A stretch of 64,000 bases of DNA, from positions 54,392,001 through 54,456,000 of the forward strand of contig JADMNL010000028.1 of NCBI GenBank assembly GCA_016271365.2, in the 5' to 3' direction. Made by a program: the position numbers and the translations under genes. The first letter of the stretch is position 1. The number at the start of each line of letters is the position of its first letter. The notes under the pieces are model-generated. The model was not told where the DNA came from. It searched no databases and saw nothing but the letters and a program-made list of their open reading frames with translations. Below, one piece after another: positions 34,023 to 46,656 of the stretch. The DNA comes from Neoceratodus forsteri. Lineage: Eukaryota > Chordata > Ceratodontiformes > Ceratodontidae.

Positions 34023-34220
34023 TTATTTTTATGTTTGCTTGCACGCATGTGCAAGAAACATAGTGCCATCATCTGAGTTTTTCAGAGGTGTGTCAGCATC
34101 TTCCAATTCAGTCAGTGTGTTTGCAGGCGTGGTCACAGTTCTCCAATCACTGCTGAAGCTGTCTATGACAGCAGTTGAAAATGCAGTGGCATACAGTTGA
34201 AAGAGGAGCTACGCTTCAGT
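34023..34220 (-). mobile_element. Unclassified composite repeat element, fragment F (inner end only)
   Basis: The segment begins with the palindrome CTTGCACGCATGTGCAAG, a perfect 7-bp stem with loop GCAT. It continues with the inner module (TCAGTCAGTGTGTTTGCAGG, CTGTCTATGACAGCAGTTG, GCAGTGGCATACAGTT) shared with copy B at 36290-36490. The rest of the element is absent. Confidence 0.65.
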
Positions 34221-35987
34221 GAGCAGCCCCCACACACAGATCAACTGTGTTGGTTGCCTGATAGGATGGTGTAGTCTTGTTCAGCTTAGAGAGACAAGCC
34301 ACACATCATTACTTTAATAAACTGTTCCCTGCCAAAGCAGGACCACCAAAATGTTGTGCCTAACAGTCCTTACACACGCCAGCTCTCCAAAGCACACCTT
34401 CATGGACTCCATGGGTTCTAATCCTCCAGGAAAAAATACCTCAGCATTCGATGTGAAAACTCAGACTTCGCTGTATGTGTAATTCCAAGCCGCTTTTCTC
34501 TTACTAGACTCCTGTCAATGTGAACTCCCCACTGCTAAAACTCTATAAATGAACTTGAGCATACTGTACTACCTGCAGCTGAAGCAAATAACTGCCAGAA
34601 TGCACAAAGGAGAACATAGTGCTATGCATTTCAGCAGCAGCCAGTGGGGAGGTTTTCATGACTGAAGCACTTTAATGCACCTTTTAGTACTGTCATATAC
34701 ACACCCCTGTGTGGTAATTCACTTAACTGCACACTTAGTCTGGTAATGCAGCTTCAAAATATTTTTTTTTCTCTGAATTGCCGTGAGCTGGCATTTAGAT
34801 AGAATCACACAGCTTTTTCTCAGATCAGATGCTCAAAGAAGTCACATCACCTTGTGACCCTAAACATCTTAGGGTTGGACATGTGCCCTAACAAAATAGC
34901 AAAAACTAGGTATAGAAAAAGAAAACACAAATTCAACCGTAGCTCACAATCAAATCCACCCTTTTCTCCGGTGAATCTGAAGCCGCCTAACAGCCCACCC
35001 CCGGGTGCTCATGCACTCCCTCCACCCGCACAACATATGGCCGACGGGGGTGCTGTTGCATTTTATTTCATAATTTCTGATCCCATTGCTGCCACCATAC
35101 TGATACAGTAATACTTTTTATGGCTCAAAAACTGCTTGACATTAGCTGAATTATAAATGGCATCCCTGTTTGACACTGTGGTGCGGAATATGGTGGTACT
35201 CAAATTTTAAGCCAAGTATTACGTGCAGATATGTTGTTATTGACTCATGTCACTAACCATTTTATACATCTATTGATTTTTTCAATTCACCTTTGCTGAC
35301 AAATGTTGATCGCAGGGATTCTGGTGTCACAATTCAGTTCAGCGACGTGTAACATCTTAGTGCAGATGCTAAGTAACTGTTTTAAAATGCTGAAAAAGTT
35401 AACAGCGATGAAAGTGCATGAACTTCTTTCTTCCATGTCTGGAGCTGTAGTGGTGTTATTGGCAAGTGCTTGTCCCTTTGCTCCAGATCTATCAGTGAGA
35501 TGTCTATTCTGTGCAATGGACAGTGGCTGAATGTTATCAGCTGACAGTTTTCATTTCATTATCAACAGATAAATATTCAGGGCTTTGCAAATGCAACTTT
35601 GCTGGTAGCACAGTTTCATGCCCCCAAGTGTCTCATCAGTTAGTGGTTATATCTTAACCGATGATCACAAAAAGTATGAAAAAGATTTGCCGCTGAGTAA
35701 TGTAAATGCCAATCCACCTAAGTACCTTTAGGCTGCAAACATAATTTGAACGTATAGGGATTCTGGACTGGTGTATCACTCCATGGCACAGCAGCGGTTA
35801 ATAAGTTTAAGCACATTCTCAGGACATTGTTTCACTTGCCCCCTCTCCCCACTACGATCCTGGTCACCTGAAATAAACCTGACATTTTAGTATCTGTTTT
35901 ACATCTTGGCTCGGTTAGGCAATCAGTGTTGTAAAAACATAAATGGACATATAAATGGGGACTATAAGAACATGCCGTGGGTGCTTG
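34221..35987. other. Unassigned non-coding DNA
   Basis: About 1.8 kb of A/T-rich DNA with no gene, RNA or repeat I can name. Short open frames (for example 34854-35111 and 35303-35530) match nothing known. Confidence 0.5.
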
Positions 35988-36197
35988 TGCCTTAGTCCAG
36001 CTGTGCAATATCAGCCTGAAGCTCAGGTAGGGCTTACTGTCTACCACTTTGTTCACCCCTCCCATGTACCTGCACCATTTCACATCCTCCCTTGCCTTAG
36101 TCCAGCTGTGCTACATCAGCCTGAAGCTCTGGTAAGGCTTACTGTCTACCACTTTGTTCACCCCCCCACATACCTGCACCATTTCACATTCTCCCTT
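35988..36197 (+). repeat. Two-copy tandem duplication, period ~105 bp
   Basis: TGCCTTAGTCCAGCTGTGC begins the first copy at 35988 and the second near 36093. Both contain TTACTGTCTACCACTTTGTT and end in TTTCACATYCTCCCT. There are few differences, so this is fairly recent. Confidence 0.88.
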
Positions 36198-36575
36198 GAT
36201 CTACAGTGAGTGGATCCCTCATTCATACGTCACATATGCACGCACAAAAAAAAAAACGGTCTTCAAAAATTAAGATACATTTTTTATGTTTATGTTTGTT
36301 TACACGCATGTGCAAGAAACAGTGCCATCATCTGAGATTTCGGAGGTGTGTCACCCGATCTTCCAATTCAATCAGTGTGTTGGCAGGCACAGCCCCTGTA
36401 AGCCAATGCATGATGGAGCTGTCTATGACCAGCTCCAAAATGCAGTGGCATACAGTTTAAAGGGGGAACTATGCTTCAGTGAGCAGCGATAAGATATCGC
36501 TTGCTCATGCGCCTCCCCCCACACACAGACACGCACACGCAGGTGTGCGCGCCTCCCCGCACTCACACACTGTAT

Positions 36576-36870
36576 AGCCGACGGGGGTGCCCAATACCCC
36601 GTCGGCTGTGCTGCGCTCCCCTCACCCCCAAAGCCTTCCAAATGCCACACTGGGTGCCCAACCCAGCGTGGCAACGCATGATATAGCCGATGGGGGGTGC
36701 CCAATCCCCCATTGGCTCCACCGTCCTCTCCCCCCAAGTACTGGGTGCCACGCTGGGAGCCCACCCATGTGTGGCAATCGATGCTTTGGGCGACAGGGGT
36801 GCCCAATCCCCCATCGGCTGAATGCCCCCAACCATCCTTGTGCCATGCTGGGAGCCCACCCCAGCATGGC
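36576..36870. repeat. Six alternating H1/H2 hairpins, composite copy B
   Basis: H1 hairpins lie at 36576-36607, 36685-36717 and 36789-36819. H2 hairpins lie at 36644-36672, 36747-36775 and 36842-36870. The order is strictly alternating, with a spacing of about 100 bp per pair. It is the longest such array in the window. Confidence 0.82.
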
Positions 36871-37299
36871 AAACATCCCACATCATCATTAGAAACAAAA
36901 AGAATACCTGTAAAGAAAAAATGGTCCCACATAGTCTCCCTAGCCCCCGCCTACAACCCACACCCACCCACTGCGCACCCTGCCTCGCTACACCCCCCTC
37001 ACCCCATACTTACCTCTGGACCTCGGCGCGACGATCTTCGGTGGACCAGGAACACGTCTGCACTCTTCAAAGCCGACCGCGAACAGAGGAAATGCCGGTA
37101 AGCTGTATAATGGGCTAGATAGGGGGTTTCCAACTTTGTTGCAGATCTCAGGCATTTTTTGGAATTTTTGCACCACATTTTCAACATGGGGTTTTTGGGA
37201 CCCTTTCTCATGAATGATGTCACTGCCATGGCGTTATTCCAGCCTGAAGGGTGATTTCACAGTCACTGCGTGAAATAACCTTTCGGGACCGATTATCGA

Positions 37300-38450
37300 A
37301 ATGACACTGCCAGTGTTCATAAGGTGGGCTCTCAAGAAGCCTATTTTGAAAATTTGGTGGAAAAATTTCAAACGACTGTTTTATGAGCATGCGTTACGCA
37401 GTTCCTACGCACGCTCGTAAGTTCGCAAATTTTCAATATTTTCACTCCAGATTTTCAACATTGCCATTTTGCCACACCTTCTTATAAGTAGTACAGCTGT
37501 CATTTTTCACATCTCACCCAAAACGTGTTTCTGCCCATGTAGCGCACAATGGCGCAGTCGGTGTGCTAAAGCAATGTATGGGACAAATTAAGAAAATCAC
37601 TGTGACACTGTTCATGAGCAGAGGTCTTAAAATGGCTATGTTGAAAATTTGGTGAAACAATTCCCAAAAATGACTGTTTTATGAGCGTGCATTGTGCAGT
37701 TCCTATGCATGCTCATAAGTTTGCAAATTTAATATTTTCGCTCCAGATTTTCAACATTGTCATTTTATTACACTGCCTTATGAACAGTACAGCTGCCATT
37801 TTTCATATGCTGCCCAAAATGTGTTTTCGCACATGTAGCGCACAATGGTGCTGTTAGTGTGTGAAAGCAATGTTTGGGACAGATTAATCACAGTTACACT
37901 GTTCATGAGCAGAGGTCTTAAAATGGCTATGTTGAAAATTTGGTGCCAAAAGTCCATAAAATGACTGTTACGAGTGAGCATTGCACAGTTTCCACGCACC
38001 CTCGTAAGTTCATGACTTTGTAATATTTTAAGTCCAGATTTTCACCAGTGGCATTTTTCCACACTGCCTTATTTACAGTACAGCTGTCATTTTTCACAAC
38101 ATGGCTGAAGTGTGTTTTCACACTTTCAGCGCAGAGATGCGTGGTCGCTGTGGGAAATCATTGTTCGGGACAGATGAAGAAAATCACAGTGACACTGTTC
38201 ATGATCGGAGGCACCAAAATGCCTGAGTTGACAATCTGCTGTAAAAAAATCCCCAACCTAATTATATTACGGGTGTGCGTTGCACAGTTTCTATGTACGC
38301 TCATGACGTCACCATTTTTTAAATATTTTTACTGCAGATTTACAACATTGCCATTTTTACACCTCCCCATGAACAGTACAGCAGTCATTTTTTACATCCT
38401 GTTCAGAATGTTTTTGCACCTGTGGTGCTAAATGCCGTAGTCACTGTGCA
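37300..38450 (-). repeat. Satellite array of ~293-bp units in composite copy B
   Basis: Successive TTCATGA markers at 37612, 37902 and 38198, and ATTTTCAACA-type blocks at 37451, 37747, 38038 and 38338, give periods of 290-300 bp. Units are in reverse orientation to those of copy A. Confidence 0.88.
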
Positions 38451-39027
38451 TAAGTAGCTTTCGGCTAAGAAACTGATATTCCCCCTGTTCATGAGGTGGG
38501 GTCACAAAAAAACCATGTTGAACATTTGGAGTGAAAATACCAAAGAATGCTTGAGGTATTAGGGTTTCGGACCATAATGCCCAACCCTGTAGAGAATGAC
38601 AGGCACCAGGGGTGTGACTTGGGATTCTTGCCTGTAATGCTCATACCATTCCACACCCTGCAGCCAGTGAGAAGCATTGAGGTATGCCTTGGACTCTTCG
38701 GACCCAAAGTTCACCCCATTCTCCTATATTGCACCTATCCCACTGTATTTCCTAATGGAAATGGGGTGCGCATAAGGACCAAAGACCCCAAGGAACACCG
38801 TGACACTTGCCAGTGTCTGCAGGGTGGGGTGTACTGAAATGGCTTAGCCGTTATGCCTGATGACTCAAATGCACACCCCAATGCCTGTCACTCTCTGCAG
38901 GGTGGTGGTGGGGTTGGCTTTAGTTCAATACTTCACTACCATTCCTATTACGCAGCACTGTAACTTCTACACTACCACTGCCAATGCCAGTAAGCAAACA
39001 TTTGGCATTAACAAATGCTTGTTAATA

Positions 39028-39783
39028 TCCATGCTGCCCATTTGTATAGCACCTTCCTTGTTTATTACCACATAATGAAATGTTTGTACAGCCAGGTTAG
39101 GCCCCTTTATGGAGCTAGGGGGATTCTCCCATGCTTTGTTCTGTTTGGGATGGATTTCTTCTGACCGGGCCGCCTAGGGTAACATCACTCTGTGACATTT
39201 GCATGCTTTGGCATGTTTACCCTTGGCCTGGCTGCTTCCTCCACTTTTCAGCTCTATTCAGAGCATGAGAATATTTTAAATGCTTCAGCGTTCCCTTAGA
39301 GGGTTTGTTTGCTCCGTTGGTGGTGTTTGTTTGGTGCATGTGTTGCCCGTTTTGCTAATCGGCATTTAAAGTTTATATTTGGATTGTTGGAACGTGCTGG
39401 AACACTAACAAATGAAGGTTTTTAAATCATTCTTCATCCCTAAAACAAAAACACTTTGTTAAAAGCTTGTTTTTTCGAGGGGCTAATTATAGGTGCTTGC
39501 TTTTGGTACGCAGGCTTCTTGTTTCAAAAATAAATGCCTTGAAGCAAGTTTTTCCCGCAGCTGTTCTCTAACATTTTGGCAGGAATATCTAAATAAATAC
39601 AAATTAATTAATGTCTATACCTTTGGCGGTTTGTAAAAATTAAGACAAACTCTTCTCTTGTTCTGATTCGGTTATCATTTGGATGCATGGGCAGCGCCCC
39701 CACCCCCACTAACGTTGTGTTCTGGTCCCCTTACTTTGGAAAAATATGTATTGGTCTGAATAGACTGGGACCTGTATAGAGCT
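39028..39783. other. Unassigned A/T-rich spacer
   Basis: No gene or repeat is recognised between composite copies B and D. Confidence 0.5.
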
Positions 39784-40768
39784 TTTTTACGTTCGCTTGG
39801 GTGCATGCGCAAGGAATGTCTTGGGAGAATGGGACACTTTGGAGGTGTGCCTGTCCTGTGCAATCCACTGCTCCGTTGAGCAGGCATGGCAGTCCTGCAC
39901 CAATCGATGCGGTGCAGTGTATGACAGCAGTGGTCTTCTCTTCAAAGAAAACCACCGCTGTGTGCTGGCAGCACGTCATGCCCCTCAAAAATCTTTGGTG
40001 CCACGCTGGGAGCCCACCCTAGCATGGCAAACATCCTGGTTGTCTGCCAATGGGGGCGCCCAATCCCCTGTTGGCTCCACCTCCCCCCAAACAGCTTTCC
40101 CTGCTGCCACTGTAGGAGCCCACCCTAGCATGGCAAACATCCCGCGTCATCTGAGTAAAAAAAAAAAAACTGTAAAAAGAAAATGTTCCATCGCTGTCTC
40201 CCCACCCCCTCCCACAGCCCACACCCTACACTGCACACCCTCCCTCCCACACCCCGCTCACCCCATACTTACCTCCGGAGCTCGGCGCGACAATCTTCGG
40301 TGGACCGGGAACACGTCTGCACTCTTCAAAGCCGACCACGAATCGAGGAAATGCCGGTAAGCTGTATAATGGGCTAGATGGGTTTTTTTCAACTTTGTTG
40401 CATATCTCAGGCATTTTTTGGAATTTTTGCACCAAATTTTCAACATGGGGTTTTTGGGACCCTGCCTCATGAATGATGTCACTGTCATGGCGTTATTCAG
40501 GCCCGAAGGGTGATTTCACAGTCACTGCACGAAACCACCTTTTGGGCCTGATTAATGAGATGACAGTGCCAGCATTCATAAGGTGGGATCTCAAAAAGCC
40601 TATTTTGGGTCACGTGATGGCAGCCTGAGTGGAGGCAGCGCACCCTCGGAGCTCCGTCGCCAGCCGATCAAAATATTACAGATTTAAATTTTACTTATCG
40701 GAGATAGCCCACAAATTGAACAGGGGAAGTCGAGGAGAGTGTTTTCAGCCGATCGCTTGGTCCGAAGT

Positions 40769-41623
40769 ATGGAGGGATACGTTAAAAAAGTGAGACCGAA
40801 ACACACTCCTCCCCAGACTCCAGAGAAGGAAAAGGCCGCTAAACGAGCAAAGCAGCAGGCCGCTAGCTTGTCAAGCCTGCCCACGACGGATGCCCCGCTC
40901 TCGGAATCCAGGTTTCTCGAGCTTCTGCAGCCCTTACAGACCACAATAGCATCAGTGGCTGAAGACGTGCAGGAAATTAAAAAGTCGATGGATTTTCTGA
41001 CCCGGAGAGTGAGTGATACCGAAACTAAAGTAATCTCATTGGAGTCTAAACAGGCAAGCTATGACTCTGAGCTAATTCTTGTAAAGTGAAGGTTTAAAAA
41101 GTTGGAGGACAAGTTGGAGGACTTGGAGGGGCACAGCAGGCGCAATAATATCGTTTTAATCGGGGTTCCTGAAAAGGAAGAGGGAAATGCCCCAATTTTA
41201 TTCATTCAGAAGTTATGCTCTAAGATTGCAGGTTCCCCCCCGGCAGGAGGGGATTATATTATAGAACGAGCACATAGGGCTTTACGGCCACCTCTTGCAC
41301 AGGGCCAGCCCCCCAGGCCATTAATTGTGAAATTTCTTAATTATCTGGACAGGCAGCACGTGTTGGACAAAGTGAGAGGAGTGAAGGATCTACTCTGGGA
41401 GGGCAAGCAAATCCGCATCATTCAGGATCTCCCCCATTCAGTAAGAGTGAAGCGTCAAGAACTACACCCAATTGTAACCAAGCTTATTGCTGCATCCAAG
41501 CAATTTAAAGTGAAATATCCTGCTGTTCTAATGGTGAATTTAGATGGGAATTGGCTCTCATTTGAATCCTATTCTCAAGCTCATCAAGAACTGCAACGGC
41601 TCCTCCCTGATCTTTTTAAATGA
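40769..41623 (+). pseudogene. L1 ORF1 protein, one in-frame stop
   Basis: The likely start at 40769 (MEGYVKKVRPKHT) gives about 284 codons. An upstream in-frame ATG at 40739 is also possible. A basic N-terminus precedes a coiled coil (about residues 50-110, with heptads such as IASVAEDVQEIKKSMDFL and VISLESK). An RRM-like domain follows, with RRNNIVLIGVPEKEEG, then a C-terminal domain with ERAHRALRPP, PRPLIVKFLNY and LPHSVRVKR. A single TGA at 41087-41089 interrupts the coiled coil, and the frame continues unchanged on both sides. The L1 ORF1 protein trimerises, binds L1 RNA and acts as a nucleic-acid chaperone in the particle. Confidence 0.9.
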
Positions 41624-42474
41624 GGATATACTATATGTTCCCTGAGTCCTATCAGTAACATTTGGATGATTATGCCTGGGTATTGCATCATTTGTTTCTC
41701 TTTTTCCCCTCATGTGAGAAGAGTGTGGACACTTTTCTGAAGCGTGCTTGTTCTGGACGAGGCCTGAGAATGGCCTTCATAAAGTTTGTGGTTGACATTC
41801 GAAGACCTCACAATCAGCCCCTCTGGATTTCCATCTGCATAGTATTTTTAAGGGGTTTAAAAATTTATATATGGGTCAGTCGTTAAAAGATTCTGAATTT
41901 TGATGCAGACCGCATGCTAATGCCACTGGCAGTTTTTCCATTATGAGAAGTGGCTCACAATTGGACATCTACCTGTTCTGGATTTGGACTAGATGTTTTT
42001 GAATTAGATGTACAACTGAAATTGGGACTGACCTCTCGATCAATATTGAAAAAGACTATTTTTTTTTTCTCCAGATTTCGGGGGCTATTCTTGATTTAAC
42101 ATGGTTAGATATAATTCATTGATGTGGTGGGCGGGAGCTCTAGGGTGCGTGGCTGAACATGTTGGGTTGACTGGAAGTATATCATGTGGCAGACTTTGTT
42201 TAGGAGAGCAGTTCAACGGAACTGGGGGGTAGGTAAGATGGGGAGAGGGGTTTTTGTACAGTGTTATTTTATTGTTGGGGGAGGAAAGTATTTGGTGTTA
42301 TGATAATTCGGGGGGTGGGGAGGGTAATAGTATTAATCAAGGTTACAGCTTGTTGGGGAAGTACTTTCTTTTTGGGCACGAGGATGCTCTTAGTTATATA
42401 ACTGGCCTTATTTACAGTGATAATATTTCCAGATCTCTCTCCATGTACACATTGATCCTTATCTTAACATATAT
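41624..42474 (+). other. L1 inter-ORF region (~850 bp)
   Basis: There is no continuous frame between ORF1 and ORF2. Small open frames match nothing. The length is much greater than the short spacer of mammalian L1s. Confidence 0.6.
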
Positions 42475-45400
42475 ATGAGTCAGATATATAAACTCATTAG
42501 TTGGAATGTTAAGGGAGCCAAGGATAGGGCTAAACGACAAGTGATTTTAAGGCACTTACATCACTTGGGTGTGCATATTGCCTTCCTTCAGGAAACTCAT
42601 TTAAAAAAAGTGATGTACAGTATTTTAGGAGGGCATGGGTTGCCCAGGTATATGGGGTGGGGGCCTCAACTAAAAGGGCTGGAGTGGCCATACTAGTAGC
42701 CAAAAATATCCCCTTTAAATTCCTGAATGAATATTGGGATCCTGAAGGCCGATATATATTTGTGCGAGCACAGTTGGCCTCTCAATCATTATTGCTAGGC
42801 TCTGTTTACGGCCCTAATAGTGACTCCTCCTTTTTCTCAATGTTGCTGCAGCGGTATTCTGATACACATCAACTGACAATTATTGAGGGACTGGAATTTA
42901 GTACTGCAAAACGATCTAGACAGAACCTTTAACAGGCGGAAGGGTTTATCCCCGCACAAAGGGCTTTGAAGGGTCTTATAGATAATACAGCATTAGTTGA
43001 CATATGGCGTGTCCTTAATCCTGGGAGGCGATAGTATTCTTTTACTCCCAGTACACAATTCCTATTCAAGAATTGACTACATTTTAGTTAGTACTGCAGC
43101 GGTCCCTGACATGATACAGGCTGACATTTCAGCTAGGGTCATCTCGGACCATGCCCCGGTTAGCGTATTGTTTAGACCATCCTCTCTGTCTCGGCGATCA
43201 CCACAATGGAGACTAAACTGCCAAAATTTAAAGGAAGAATTACATCTAAAAACAATTAAGGATTATATCAAATTGTTTTTGCAGACTAATCAAAATTCAG
43301 TAATTCAAAAGGATATGGTTTGGGCCGCTTTGAAATGTTCCTTAATGGGGGAATTAATTAAGATTACCTCTAGGAAAAAGTTCATTCAGAGAAATATGAT
43401 GGACTCCTTATTAACCCAGATTAAGCAAATTGAGTATAGTTTGTCCCAACACTCGTCCGATACAGAGAGGATTAAGTTGCATAACTTGCAGGCTCAGTAC
43501 TCAGGGTTAGCTCTGCATCAAGCTGAGCTTGCATTGTTGCGAGCAAAGCTCCAATATCTGGATACAGGAGAGAAGGCCGGAAGGCTGCTTGCAATGCGGA
43601 TAAAACAGTTGGATTTAGCTCATCACATTGCAGGAATTCGCATTTCTCAGGGAGATCAAATCTGTACGGATCCATGTATCATGACGGAAGCCTTTAGAGG
43701 GTTTTTCCAAAACATATACTCGAAAGATACTCAATCTGAGGCCTCAACGTCTGATATTAATGCTTTTTTAAAGTCGGTCTCTCTCCCAAAGATTTCTGCT
43801 GAGGAGGCTACAGATCTAGATGCCCCAATAACAACTTCAGAGATTTGTCAAGCTATTCAGCAGATGCCCCTTGATAAGTCACCTGGGCCGGATGGCTACC
43901 CTAATAATTTTTTTAGAGTCCTTTCATCAAATCTAGCTCCAATTCTGTTAGAGGTTTTTTACTATTGGTATGACCATGGAGTATCGGACCCAAGTTTTTT
44001 CGAGGCAACAATCTCTTTAATACTGAAGCCAGGTAAAGACCCCTCGAATCTAGATAGTTATTGCCCTATATCGCTGTTGAATACAGATGTAAAAATTTTA
44101 GCGAAGGTTCTCGCAAGTAGACTGTCTAAAATAATGGATAGGTTGATTTGTAGGGAGCAGGTTGGCTTCATGAAAGGGAGGATTCCTCAGGACCATCTCA
44201 GAAAGTTATTACATCTTATGGCGGAGGTTAGAGAGTCTGATGTTCCAGCTGCGCTCCTCTCTCTCGATGCCAAAAAGGCATTCGACAGAGTATCCTGGGA
44301 TTACCTATTTCTTACTATGTCAGCTTTTGGCCTACCTGATGGCTTTATAAAATGGGTTAAAATCTTATATTCCTTCCCCTCTGCCAGAGTTAAATGTAAT
44401 GGGGTGTTATCACAAATTATTAAATTAGAACGGGGTACTAGACAAGGCTGTCCATTATCCCCACTATTATTTAATTTATATCTGGAGCCATTCCTACATA
44501 AAGTAATGGGGAATCCATCCATAAGGGGCATCAAGGTGGGGAGAGATACCTATATTTGCTCTGCCTATGCTGATGATGTGCTATTACATGTCGAAAATCC
44601 GGATGTCTCTATACCAGCCATACTTGAGGAAATTGACTACTTTTCAAAGATTTCGGGTTATAAATTAAACCGTACCAAAACTAAAATCTTTCCCCTAAAT
44701 AACAAAGTGATAATGACCGATTTTCACTCACTGGGTTTGGGTTGGGAAGACAAGTCATTATCGTATTTGGGTATCAACATCTGCTTAAGCCTTTCACTGA
44801 TGGTTAAAAAGAATTTAGATGTTCTTGTTCAGGCTATATCAGAGGATCTGAATAGATGGCGATCAGTCTCCTTGACATTGTGGGGTAGGATAAATCTTTT
44901 AAAAATGAACGTTTTACCTAGGTTACTATACCCCCTGGGAATGCTTGGGATATACCTCCCGAAAAAATGGTTTATCAAGCTGCAAAAAATGTTTGATATT
45001 TTTCTATGGCAAGGAAAGCGAACTCGCAGGTCCTACCATAATTTGACAGCTCCAAAGCATAGGGGTGGATTAGCCGCACCTTCTATATTTTTATATTATG
45101 TGGCACAGCATGTTTGTAAGCTAGGTTGGTGGAATAGAGATAATAAGTATTCGGATTACAGACCCCTTTGGTATGATATAGAGTATGATTTAGCGAAAAG
45201 GGTGAAATGCTCCTTACGGGCCCTTTTATTTCTTTTCCCTTCTGATATCCCTAGGTTATTTAAAAATAATCCTATGGGTTGGTCCCTAAGAGCCCTTCTC
45301 CAATTACAGCAACATCTTGGACTTAGGTGGTGGACTTCGGATGCCCAACCTGTATTTGAAAATATCCATTTTAAGCTTGGAGGTGCTACTATACCCCCTG

Positions 45401-45636
45401 CTTTTTGGCCACAGATAAGCCACTTTTCAGTTGCGGATTGTTTGGAACAGAATAAACTGCGCCCTTTTGATGATTTGAAGAGGCGTTATGGTTTCACTGA
45501 TGGCTGTTTCTTCAAGTGGCGGCAGCTAGGGAAGGCCCTGACCCAGGTCCTCCCTTCCCTCTCAACTTCGGTCCTCAGGTCAGAAAATATTGCCCTTTTA
45601 TTTACAACTGCGAAACAACAACATGCTGTATCCAAG

Positions 45637-45652
45637 GGCCCAGCTATTCAAA
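45637..45652 (+). repeat. Harbinger left terminal inverted repeat
   Basis: GGCCCAGCTATTCAAA, preceded by target duplication AAG at 45634-45636. Confidence 0.9.
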
Positions 45653-46656
45653 CTGCGCTCAAAACTGGCGCAACAGCAGGAGCAAGCGCGAACTAGTTGC
45701 GCGAATGTGAGATGAAAGGTGCGATATTCAAACATGGAGCAGAGCAAATTGCGCAGCAACCAACGCCTGAATATCACACATACTGCACCACGCGCAACCA
45801 GGAGGGAGAAGCTGAGCCAAAATGTTGCGCTTATGGCGCAACCAGGAAGCTCAGCTGAGCATTCCAGAGCTGCCATAGTGCAAGCACAGCCCCCCCGCAG
45901 AGCAATGGAACTGCACATCCAGGGAGGCAGGCTGGGGCCCACCGCCAGCCATGCCACACATGGGCGCAGGAACACACTGCAGAACCCACACCACACCGGC
46001 ACACCCCAAGCACAGTATCACTGGGGGTGGGACGGATGATCCGCACCCATGGGGACAAGCCAACAAAGCATAGCAGAGCCCGACACCCCAGCACAACCAC
46101 TTGCAGGCGGAGTGCCACACACAGGGGTTGACAACCACAGTGCACATCAGCCCCTGTATGCACAGCACACCCTGCACTGTGACCCCAAGACACCACCCAT
46201 GTGTAGTGACTGGCACTGCAGGAAACCATGCAGTCCCCCAGCACACGCCAGCCCTGCAACACAGAAGCCTACAAGCCAGACACACCCTGTGCACCAGCAC
46301 TGGGTGGCAGATGGCAAGACCAACCGAAAGTCACTGCCATGCTGGAGATACCTCCCCATGCACACACGCACACACACACACACACACACATATATACCCA
46401 GGACCATACCACCCCAGATGGCATGTACACCCCTGCAACTGAGCACCCATAGCCAGCTGCAAATCAGAGACCAACACAGTATTCATATCAAAATAGAAAT
46501 GTATATTTAAATATCAAATAGTAAAGAAACAAAACAATAACAACTATTTACAAGGGGGACTGGTACAAGGTAGGGGTGTTCAAGGGGTAGGGATGAACAA
46601 CTTGGAGAGGGAAGGCAGGGTGGTAGGGATGGGAGAAGTGGGAAGGGTATCAGCCG

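Larger units (their letters stand above)
36279..39027 (-). mobile_element. Unclassified composite repeat element, copy B
   Basis: This is the inverted counterpart of copy A. It has the inner palindromic end (about 36290-36320), the inner module (to 36490), six alternating hairpins (36576-36870), the intron-like module (36908-37260), about four satellite units (37300-38450), the distal module shared only with A (38400-38990) and the outer terminus near 38998-39027 (CATTTGGCATTAACAAATGC). Hairpin H2 at 36842-36870 has GCCATGCTGGG paired with CCCAGCATGGC, a compensated variant of the copy A stem. Confidence 0.72.

Noticed and set aside
33752..34063. Phe/Leu-rich frame that could be read as a membrane protein
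   Set aside because: It comes from pyrimidine-rich DNA with a TTCC microsatellite and has no codon or motif evidence for a gene.
9660..39027. Copies A and B as the terminal repeats of one 29-kb transposon
   Set aside because: The same element occurs at least three more times as a unit of a few kb or less, and the DNA between A and B is a patchwork of unrelated insertions in both orientations.
45831..46300. Cys/Trp/Val-rich minus-strand frames near the Harbinger left end
   Set aside because: They overlap in several frames and on both strands in CA/TG-rich DNA and contain no domain. The region is probably subterminal non-coding DNA.
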